Made by a program: the position numbers and the translations under genes. This document shows positions 1 to 5,632 of a stretch of 8,553 nucleotides of DNA, one piece after another. The DNA is from RPQJ01 sp041910015. Its GTDB lineage: Bacteria > Pseudomonadota > Gammaproteobacteria > Steroidobacterales > Steroidobacteraceae. The stretch is taken from NCBI GenBank assembly GCA_041910015.1, contig JAYRRR010000032.1, positions 1-8,553 on the forward strand, written 5' to 3'. Position 1 is the first letter of the stretch; each line of letters begins with the position of its first letter. The notes beneath the pieces were generated by a model that saw only the letters and a program-made list of their open reading frames with translations, did no database searches and was not told where the DNA came from.

Positions 1-1
1 G

Positions 2-1225
2 ACCGAGGCCGTCGTCGCGGCCGTGCCTGCCGACGCAGCCGTGCCCGCCGATGCGGGAGGCGGCGCCGCTCCATCGCGCGGGTCCGCGTTCAATCCGGCG
101 ATCTCGGCGATCCTGACGGGCACCTACAGCAATCTGTCCCAGAGTCCCGAGACCTATGCGATCGCGGGCTCTTTTCCGGCCAGCGACGAAGGCGGGCCCG
201 GCGAGCGCGGCTTCAGTCTCGGCGAATCCGAGGTGACGCTGGCGGCCAGCGTGGACCCGTACTTCAGCGCCGCGCTGACGGCGGCAATGACGGGCGACGG
301 TGAACTGGAAATCGAGGAGGCCTTCGCGCGCACGACCGCGCTGCCCGCGGGCCTGTCGGTGAAGGCGGGCCGGTTCTTCTCCGGCATCGGCTATCTCAAC
401 GAAGTGCACGCCCACGCCTGGGACTTCGCCGATCAGCCGCTGGTCTACCAGGCGTTCTTCGGCGGGCAGCTCGCGCAGGACGGTGCGCAGGTGAAATGGC
501 TCGCGCCCGCGCCGCTGTTCCTCGAATTCGGTGCCGAGGCCGGCAACGGCGATGCGTTCCCCGGCACGCGCGGCGACGGCAACGGGCTCGGGACCTACGC
601 GCTGTTCGCGCACCTCGGCGGCGACGTCGGCGATGCGGTCGGCTGGCGCGCGGGGCTGTCGTGGGTCGATGCCGATGCGACGGATCGTGAATACGCTGAC
701 GTCGATGCGCTCGGCAGCCCAGTCACGAACGCGTTCACGGGCGAGTCGCGCACCTGGATCGTCGACGCCACGTTCAAGTACGCGCCCGGCGGCGATGCGC
801 GTCGTCATGCGCTGCACCTGCAGGCGGAGTACATGCGGCGCGAGGACGACGGTCGCCTCGCCTACGACGTGACCGGCGCCGCGCTCGACGGCAGCTTCGA
901 CAGCCGGCAGGACGGCTGGTACGCGCAGGCCGTCTATCGCTTCACGCCGCGCTGGCGTGCGGGCCTGCGTTACGACGCGCTCGACGCCGGCGACTCGCGC
1001 ATCGGCCTCGTGCGCGACGGCACGCTGTCGGCGGCCGATTTCCCGCTGCTGCGCCCGGCGATACCGTCGCGCGTCACGCTGATGGCGGACTGGAGCCCGA
1101 GCGAATTCTCGCGGCTGCGCGCGCAATACGCATTGGACGACGCGCGCGACACCGACTCTGCCGACGAGCAGTGGCTGCTGCAATACATCTACGCCATCGG
1201 CGCCCACGGCGCCCACAGATTCTGA
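2..1225 (+). CDS. Outer-membrane beta-barrel protein of a metal-uptake operon (5' partial)
   Basis: The reading frame is open to the left edge, so the true start and signal peptide lie outside the window. The GTG at 23 is not a credible start, because it has no signal peptide behind it and only an Ala/Pro-rich linker (residues like VPADAAVPADAGGG). From FNPAIS onward (about position 91) the protein alternates polar and hydrophobic residues in strand-like blocks, with aromatic girdle residues, many Gly/Asp turns, and a terminal Phe (GAHRF) typical of barrels recognised by the BAM machinery. Conserved-looking blocks are RGFSLGESE, GRFFSGIGYLNE and a His-containing NEVHAHAWDF segment (398-427). 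I recall similar proteins encoded beside ZnuA-type genes in Xanthomonadales. Family members usually have an N-terminal coiled coil, which would be upstream here. A role as a porin or channel that feeds metal to the downstream ABC system is inferred from context. The barrel call is firm; the substrate is not. Confidence 0.78.
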   Translation, partial: TEAVVAAVPADAAVPADAGGGAAPSRGSAFNPAISAILTGTYSNLSQSPETYAIAGSFPASDEGGPGERGFSLGESEVTLAASVDPYFSAALTAAMTGDGELEIEEAFARTTALPAGLSVKAGRFFSGIGYLNEVHAHAWDFADQPLVYQAFFGGQLAQDGAQVKWLAPAPLFLEFGAEAGNGDAFPGTRGDGNGLGTYALFAHLGGDVGDAVGWRAGLSWVDADATDREYADVDALGSPVTNAFTGESRTWIVDATFKYAPGGDARRHALHLQAEYMRREDDGRLAYDVTGAALDGSFDSRQDGWYAQAVYRFTPRWRAGLRYDALDAGDSRIGLVRDGTLSAADFPLLRPAIPSRVTLMADWSPSEFSRLRAQYALDDARDTDSADEQWLLQYIYAIGAHGAHRF

Positions 1226-1234
1226 GGAGCACGC

Positions 1235-2158
1235 ATGATCCTCCGCATCCTCCGCAGCGCCTGCCTCGTGGCGGCGCTGGCATTCGTGACGCTGCCGGCA
1301 CAGGCGGCGATCAAGGTCCTCGCGACGACCGCGGACTGGGCTTCGCTCACGGCCGAACTCGGTGGCGACAAGGTCGATGTCTATCGCGCGACGTCGGCCA
1401 TGCAGGACGTGCACACCGTGGAGGCCAAGCCGAGCCTGGTCGCACGCGCCCGCACGGCCGAACTGCTCGTCGCGAACGGCGCCGAGCTGGAGCTGGGCTG
1501 GTTGCCCGTGCTGTTGCAGGCGTCCGGCAATCCGCGGATCCAGTCCGGTGCCCCCGGCCACTTCGAGGCCGCGTCGACGGTGAAGCTCGTCGACGTGCCG
1601 GTACATGTCGACCGTTCGATGGGCGACATCCACGCCCAGGGCAACCCGCACCTGCAGCTCGATCCGCGCAACGTCGCGGCCGTGGCGAAGGCGTTGACGG
1701 CACGGCTCGCGGCGATCGATGCCCCCAACGCGGCGTATTACCAGGCGCGCGGCGACGACTTCCAGCAGCGCTGGGCGGCGAAGATGCAGCGCTGGAACGC
1801 GCAGGCGGTCGCGCTGCGCGGCCTGCCCGTCGTCGTGATCCACCGCGACCAGCGTTACCTCGCGCTGTGGCTCGGTCTCGAGGAACTCGCGGCCATCGAG
1901 CCCAAGCCCGGCGTGCCGCCGAGCGCGGGCTACCTCGCCGGACTGGTCGCGAGACTCGGCACCCGTCCGCCGCGCGTGATCCTGCGCAACGCCTACAACG
2001 ACCCGAAGGCCGCTGAGTGGCTGTCCACGCGCATCGGGATTCCGGTGGTCACGCTGCCGTTCTCGGTCGGTGGCACGCCGGCGGCGAAAGACCTGTTCGG
2101 ACTCTTCGACGACACGCTCGCGCGGCTGCTGGTCGTGGCGCAGGGTACGACGCCATGA
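1235..2158 (+). CDS. Metal (probably zinc) ABC transporter substrate-binding protein, ZnuA/TroA family
   Basis: This 307-residue periplasmic protein should capture a divalent metal and hand it to the inner-membrane permease. Residues 1-24 form a signal peptide (basic MILRILR, hydrophobic core, cut after AQA). The family histidines are visible: His60 in QDVHTVEAKPS, His139 in GNPHLQLDP, and His203 in VVVIHRDQRYLALWLGL. The family block EPKPGVPPS and a C-terminal LPFSVGG also fit. Unlike E. coli ZnuA there is no long His/Asp-rich loop between the first two ligands, only scattered His109, His124 and His133. The start is set by GAGGAG at 1224-1229, which overlaps the TGA of the barrel gene and lies 5 nt before the ATG. 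The 3' end overlaps the permease start by ATGA, so the genes are surely cotranscribed. Zinc is the best guess; manganese or another metal is possible. Confidence 0.93.
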   Translation: MILRILRSACLVAALAFVTLPAQAAIKVLATTADWASLTAELGGDKVDVYRATSAMQDVHTVEAKPSLVARARTAELLVANGAELELGWLPVLLQASGNPRIQSGAPGHFEAASTVKLVDVPVHVDRSMGDIHAQGNPHLQLDPRNVAAVAKALTARLAAIDAPNAAYYQARGDDFQQRWAAKMQRWNAQAVALRGLPVVVIHRDQRYLALWLGLEELAAIEPKPGVPPSAGYLAGLVARLGTRPPRVILRNAYNDPKAAEWLSTRIGIPVVTLPFSVGGTPAAKDLFGLFDDTLARLLVVAQGTTP

Positions 2159-2976
2159 GCGAAGCGCTCGGCGACCTGAGCATTCTCTGGCCCGCGCTGG
2201 TGGCCGGCCTGATCGTCGTGCTGTCCCACGTGCCGCTGGGCCAGCAGGTGCTGCGTCGTGGCATCGTGTTCATCGACCTCGCGATCGCGCAGGTCGCGGG
2301 TCTGGGCGTGATCGCTGCGCAGGCCTCCGGCCTGGACCTGACCGGCTGGGAAACGCAGGTGGCGGCGGTGCTCGCGGCGCTGCTCGGCGCGCTGCTGCTC
2401 ACGTGGACGGAACGCAAGCGTCCCGAGGTGCAGGAGGCCTTGATCGGCGTGCTGTTCGTGCTGGCCTCGACCGCGCAGATCCTGCTGCTGGCCAACGACC
2501 CGCACGGTGGCGAGGCGCTCAAGGATCTGCTTGCGGGACAGATCCTCTGGGTGTCGACGCCGCAGTTGCTGCGTGGCGCACTGCTGACGGCCGTGTTCCT
2601 CGCGATCTGGTTCCCGCTGCGCCGGCGTTCCGGCCGTATCGGATTCTACGTGTTGTTCGCGGTGATGGTCACGACGTCCGTGCAGCTCGTCGGCGTCTAT
2701 CTCGTATTCACGACGCTGATCGTGCCCGTGCTGGCGGCGTATCGCCATGCGCGCCCGAAGCAGCTCTGGCTGGGCTACGCGACGGCACTGGCCAGCTACG
2801 CCGTCGGTCTCGGCATCTCTCTGGTGTCGGACCTGCCGTCGAGCGCCGCGATCGTCTGGGCGATGGCTGTGCTCGGTGTGGCCGTGCATCTCACGGCGCG
2901 CCACGGCACCGGTGCGGCGCAGCCGAAGACCGAAGACGCGGTCTGCATGCACGCCCCGGGCACGGAGACGTCGTAG
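2155..2976 (+). CDS. Metal ABC transporter permease, ABC-3 (ZnuB-type) family
   Basis: This 273-residue inner-membrane protein would form the channel of the metal importer, working with the upstream binding protein. The ATG at 2155 overlaps the TGA of the binding-protein gene (ATGA), which decides the start against a longer in-frame extension back to 2017. About eight hydrophobic segments are visible, near residues 11-27, 38-57, 68-84, 94-113, 140-155, 162-195 (probably two) and 205-247. Family landmarks are GQQVLRRGIVFIDLAIAQVAGLGV-like residues 29-52 (the usual SHA..PG position reads AQVAGLG), the EALIGVLF segment at 94-101, and VGVYLVFTTLIVPVLAA at 179-195. The tail from about 248 is hydrophilic and contains His and Cys. 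No ATP-binding (ZnuC-like) gene follows, so the ATPase must lie upstream of the window or elsewhere. Confidence 0.92.
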   Translation: MSEALGDLSILWPALVAGLIVVLSHVPLGQQVLRRGIVFIDLAIAQVAGLGVIAAQASGLDLTGWETQVAAVLAALLGALLLTWTERKRPEVQEALIGVLFVLASTAQILLLANDPHGGEALKDLLAGQILWVSTPQLLRGALLTAVFLAIWFPLRRRSGRIGFYVLFAVMVTTSVQLVGVYLVFTTLIVPVLAAYRHARPKQLWLGYATALASYAVGLGISLVSDLPSSAAIVWAMAVLGVAVHLTARHGTGAAQPKTEDAVCMHAPGTETS

Positions 2977-3093
2977 GCATTTCTACCGACGCAAGTCGTC
3001 GAAAGCACGCGACGTGGCGGAAACCACGTCTGTGTCGCAAACCAGTGGAGCTTCGCCGGGTATGCTGCGAGCGCAGACAGGAGCAGGCAACTG
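2977..3093. other. Intergenic region between the metal operon and the CBS-domain gene
   Basis: This 117-bp gap holds three inverted repeats: an imperfect GTCGTAG/CTA(C)CGAC pair spanning the permease stop (2970-2990), a CGAC-GCAA-GTCG hairpin (2987-2998), and the stronger repeat listed separately. None is followed by a T-run, so no classical terminator can be called. A TATGCT at 3061-3066 could be a -10 element for the CBS gene, but no good -35 sits 17 bp upstream (CAAACC). Confidence 0.4.
3011..3030. promoter_or_regulatory. Perfect 7-bp inverted repeat, possible operator or stem-loop
   Basis: GACGTGG (3011-3017) and CCACGTC (3024-3030) are perfect reverse complements separated by 6 nt. The repeat lies 35 bp after the permease stop and 63 bp before the CBS-protein start. 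It could be a stem-loop that limits read-through from the metal operon, or a binding site for a dimeric regulator of the CBS gene. There is no T-run after it. The repeat is seen directly; its function is a guess. Confidence 0.4.
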
Positions 3094-3846
3094 ATGAGAC
3101 GCGACGAGCCGGTCACCCGCATCATGACGGAGACGGTGGTGGTGATCGAGGCGGATCGCCCGATCAGCGAAGCCCTCGATTGCTTCGGCCAGTACGGCAT
3201 CCGCCACCTGCCCGTGGTCCGCGACGGCCGGCTGGCCGGCATGCTGAGCTCGGCGGACGTGCTCAAGCTCGAACACTTCGCGCCCAAGACCGGACCGGAC
3301 GGCCGCCGCTTCCTCGACGAGCGGTTCCGCATCGAGCAGTTCATGCGCACGCCCGTCGTGCACGTGAGCCTCGACACGACGATCGGCGACACGGCCGAGA
3401 CGCTGATGGCGAGCGGCGTGCACGCGTTGCCCGTCGTCGACGCGTCGGACCGCGTCGTGGGCATCGTCTCCAGCACCGACCTGATCCGCTCGCTGCTCAG
3501 CGGCCCGCCGCGCCGGGGCGACGGGCCGGCCATTTCGCCGGCCGACGTCACGGGCAACCAGCGCGTCTACTACTTCAAGCCGACGGACGAGCAATTCGCG
3601 ACCGCGCTGGGCGCTGCCGAGGCCAAACATGTCGACGATCGCGATCCGAAGTTCATCGCCAGGTCGCTGCTCTATCTCGCCCAGCGCCGCGCCGTGCTCG
3701 AGCAGGTGCTGACGCTCGCGGATCGTTTCCTGCGTGCGGGGCAGGACGAGCAGAACCACGCCTTGCTGCTCAAGGCGATCCTCAAGGCCAAGCGCATGGA
3801 AGAGCACGCCACGGGCGACGTCCGCGTGCCGTTCCCGCTCGAGTGA
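3094..3846 (+). CDS. CBS-domain pair protein with helical C-terminal region
   Basis: This is a 250-residue, probably cytoplasmic protein with no signal peptide or membrane segment. CBS domain 1 covers about residues 5-59 (TRIMTE start, GIRHLPVV, GRLAGMLSSADVLKL). CBS domain 2 covers about 79-136 (EQFMRTP start, GVHALPVVD, VVGIVSSTDLIRSLL). Such a tandem pair forms a Bateman module that usually binds adenosine nucleotides and passes an energy-state signal to a partner. Residues 150-250 are mostly helical and charged, with no enzyme motif that I recognise, so the output is unknown. The ATG is preceded by AGGAG at 3079-3083, 10 nt away. The gene has its own upstream gap and converges on the phosphate permease with 28 bp between stops. 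A link to phosphate or metal transport is possible by proximity only. Confidence 0.88.
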   Translation: MRRDEPVTRIMTETVVVIEADRPISEALDCFGQYGIRHLPVVRDGRLAGMLSSADVLKLEHFAPKTGPDGRRFLDERFRIEQFMRTPVVHVSLDTTIGDTAETLMASGVHALPVVDASDRVVGIVSSTDLIRSLLSGPPRRGDGPAISPADVTGNQRVYYFKPTDEQFATALGAAEAKHVDDRDPKFIARSLLYLAQRRAVLEQVLTLADRFLRAGQDEQNHALLLKAILKAKRMEEHATGDVRVPFPLE

Positions 3847-3851
3847 ACGCT

Positions 3852-3865
3852 GCGCCCGATGGCGC
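3852..3865. terminator. Short GC hairpin between convergent genes, weak terminator candidate
   Basis: GCGCC (3852-3856) and GGCGC (3861-3865) pair perfectly around a CGAT loop. They lie inside the 28-bp gap between the stop of the CBS gene and the stop of the opposing phosphate permease gene. The position suits a shared two-way terminator, but the stem is only 5 bp and neither side has a T-run, so this is tentative. Confidence 0.25.
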
Positions 3866-3874
3866 GGACCCGGC

Positions 3875-4888
3875 TCAGAGAATCAGGCGGCCCAGGTAGT
3901 ACGCGATCGCCGCCATGATCGCCGCGGCGGGCATGGTGATGATCCACGCAACGACGATGCCGCCGGCGACGCCCCAGCGCACTGCACGTGCGCGGTTGGC
4001 GGAGCCCACGCCGACGATCGCGCCGGTGATGGTGTGCGTCGTCGACACCGGAATGCCCAGCGCCGAGGCCATGAACAGCGTGATCGAGCCGGCGGACTCG
4101 GCCGTGAACCCGCCCACGGGTCGCAGCTTGGTGATCTTCTGGCCCATGGTCTTGACGATGCGCCAGCCGCCGAACATGGTGCCGAACGCGATCGCGACGT
4201 AGCAGCTCACGATGACCCAGTTGGGCGGCATCGGCGCGTCGGGGGCCGTCACGCCGGCCGAGATCAGCAGCAGCCAGATGATGCCCATGGTCTTCTGCGC
4301 GTCGTTGCTGCCGTGCCCGACGCTGTAGGCGGCCGAGGAGACGAGCTGCATGCGCCGGAAGATGCGGTCCACCTTGCGTGGCGCGGCGCGTACGCAGGCC
4401 CAGGACACCAGGATCATGATCGTCGCGCCCAGCGTCATGCCGAGCAGCGGCGAGATGAAGATGAACGCAACCGTCTTGAGAATGCCCGCCATGACCAGCG
4501 GCTCGACGCCGGCCCGGGCGATCGTGGCGCCGATCATGCCGCCGATCAGCGCGTGCGAGGAACTCGACGGGATGCCGTAGTACCAGGTGATCAGGTTCCA
4601 GGCGATCGCGCCGATCAGCGCGCCGAAGATCACGTAGTGGTCGATCGCGACCGGGTCGACGATACCCTTGCCGACGGTCGCAGCGACCTTGAGGTGGAAG
4701 ATGAAGATCGCGACGAAGTTGAAGAAGGCGGCCCAGGCGACCGCGTAGTGCGGCCGCAGCACGCCGGTCGAGACGACGGTGGCGATGGAGTTCGCCGCGT
4801 CGTGGAAGCCGTTCATGAAATCGAACGCGAGTGCCAGCGCGACGAGCAGCACGAGCGTCGCCAGCGGGAGGGTCAGCTCGACGGACAT
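3875..4888 (-). CDS. pit: Inorganic phosphate transporter, PiT family
   Basis: This 337-residue inner-membrane carrier should move inorganic phosphate, as metal-phosphate with protons or sodium, into the cell. The PiT signature occurs twice, as expected for its inverted-repeat fold: DFMNGFHDAANSIA at residues 23-36 and SVGHGSNDAQKTMG at 189-202. The paired re-entrant motifs GIPSSSSHALIGG (105-117) and GIPVSTTHTITGAIVG (278-293) are intact. Hydrophobic segments fill most of the rest. It is short compared with E. coli PitA (about 500 residues) because the central cytoplasmic loop is reduced to about 20 residues (167-183), as in the class paired with DUF47 proteins. The start is the ATG overlapping the DUF47 stop (TGATG). 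It has only a weak ribosome site, so translation is probably coupled. An open frame continues upstream to 5650 but lies antisense to other frames and is not used. Confidence 0.95.
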   Translation of the reverse strand: MSVELTLPLATLVLLVALALAFDFMNGFHDAANSIATVVSTGVLRPHYAVAWAAFFNFVAIFIFHLKVAATVGKGIVDPVAIDHYVIFGALIGAIAWNLITWYYGIPSSSSHALIGGMIGATIARAGVEPLVMAGILKTVAFIFISPLLGMTLGATIMILVSWACVRAAPRKVDRIFRRMQLVSSAAYSVGHGSNDAQKTMGIIWLLLISAGVTAPDAPMPPNWVIVSCYVAIAFGTMFGGWRIVKTMGQKITKLRPVGGFTAESAGSITLFMASALGIPVSTTHTITGAIVGVGSANRARAVRWGVAGGIVVAWIITMPAAAIMAAIAYYLGRLIL

Positions 4889-5529
4889 CAGACGTTTTCC
4901 ACGACCACCGATTCGATGACGTTGGCCACGTCCTGGCACTTGTCGATCGCTTCCTCGAGGTACTCCAGCACGTTCTTGTGCTTGATGAGCTGGCGCACGT
5001 CCTGTTCCTCGCGGAACAGGAGCGAGATGCCGTCGCGGGAGACCTTGTCCGCCTCGCTCTCGAGGCCGTCGATCTCCTCCGTCAGCGCGAGCGCCTTCTG
5101 CGCATTGTCCATCGACCGCAGCATGGACACGCCGGCCTGCACGCGCGTGCAGCAGTCCTGCAGGAGCTGCGCCATCTTGAGCGAGGCGGGCGGCAACACC
5201 TGGATGTCGAACAGGTGCATGGATTCCGCGGCGTCCTGCATCAGGTCGAGCACGTCGTCCATGCCGGAAATCAGCCGGTGGATGTCGTTGCGGTCGAACG
5301 GCGTGATGAAGGTGGCGTGCAGCACGGAGACCGTCTCGTGCGTGATCTTGTCGGCGCTGCGCTCGATGTCGCCGATGCGCTGGATCAGCTCGGCGCGCCG
5401 GGCCGTGTCCCCGTAGTGCTGGACCAGCTCCAGGACGGCGTTGCTGCCCTGGACGATCAGCGCGGCGTGGCGGTCGAAGAGGTCGAAAAACCGCGTTTCG
5501 CGCGGCATGAGGGCCGAAAGGAACCGCAT
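4888..5529 (-). CDS. DUF47 / PhoU-like phosphate transport accessory protein
   Basis: This 213-residue soluble, all-helical protein belongs to the DUF47 family (COG1392), distant relatives of PhoU that are commonly encoded next to PiT carriers and thought to modulate them. Two PhoU-type metal-binding E-x3-D motifs are visible: E56/D60 in IERSADKITHE and E157/D161 in LESEADKVSRD. They mark the two three-helix repeats. The family block FDRNDIHRLISGMDDVLD is at 78-95. I chose the ATG at 5529 because it has a strong GGAGG 5 nt upstream and begins MRFLSALMPRE, which suits the usual family length. An upstream in-frame ATG at 5574 would add 15 hydrophilic residues (MTDTSRPRT) but has a poor ribosome site. 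The gene is first of a two-gene unit with the phosphate carrier. Confidence 0.93.
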   Translation of the reverse strand: MRFLSALMPRETRFFDLFDRHAALIVQGSNAVLELVQHYGDTARRAELIQRIGDIERSADKITHETVSVLHATFITPFDRNDIHRLISGMDDVLDLMQDAAESMHLFDIQVLPPASLKMAQLLQDCCTRVQAGVSMLRSMDNAQKALALTEEIDGLESEADKVSRDGISLLFREEQDVRQLIKHKNVLEYLEEAIDKCQDVANVIESVVVENV

Positions 5530-5534
5530 CCGGT

Positions 5535-5539
5535 CCTCC
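5535..5539 (-). promoter_or_regulatory. Shine-Dalgarno site that fixes the DUF47 start
   Basis: GGAGG on the minus strand sits 5 nt before the ATG at 5529. The alternative in-frame ATG at 5574 has only a weak purine stretch (CGGCGG), so this site decides the start. Confidence 0.75.
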
Positions 5540-5611
5540 GCATCCGTCGTTCTTGGGCGCGAAGTATCGGTCATCCGCCGGGTTCGTGGTAGCTTGCATG
5601 TGCTCCGGTCG

Positions 5612-5632
5612 CCCCGGCCCCCCTCCCGACCC
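5612..5632 (-). other. Four-run G-quadruplex motif abutting the uvrA start codon
   Basis: On the plus strand the runs are C4 (5612-5615), C6 (5618-5623), C3 (5625-5627) and C3 (5630-5632), with spacers of 2, 1 and 2 nt. The minus strand therefore fits the G3+N1-7 four-run consensus. The tract ends at the base before the ATG at 5633 and occupies the place of a ribosome site. Folding is predicted from the pattern only. Confidence 0.5.

Larger units (their letters stand above)
5530..5632. promoter_or_regulatory. Divergent intergenic region between DUF47 and uvrA
   Basis: Both divergent promoters should lie in or near these 103 bp, but none is convincing. On the minus strand GATACT is a possible -10 for the DUF47-pit unit, without a good -35. 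I see no CTGT-N8-ACAG LexA box, so there is no sign of SOS control of the UvrA-family gene here. The right end is a pure C/G tract, described separately. Confidence 0.4.

Noticed and set aside
23..25. GTG as the true start of the outer-membrane gene
   Set aside because: There is no ribosome site or signal peptide after it, and the same frame is open to the edge, so the gene starts outside the window.
2017..2154. N-terminal extension of the permease
   Set aside because: The extension is out of frame over the binding-protein gene and hydrophilic. The ATGA overlap at 2155 gives the correct family start.
1993..2952. 319-codon minus-strand frame opposite the permease
   Set aside because: It is His/Arg/Gln-rich antisense of membrane-protein codons with no recognisable domain.
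3734..5416. Large plus-strand open frame opposite the phosphate genes
   Set aside because: It has low-complexity Asp/Arg/Gly composition, overlaps three well-recognised genes and has no family motif. It is a byproduct of GC-rich codon use.
5530..5632. LexA (SOS) operator before the UvrA-family gene
   Set aside because: No CTGT-N8-ACAG or close variant was found in the intergenic region.
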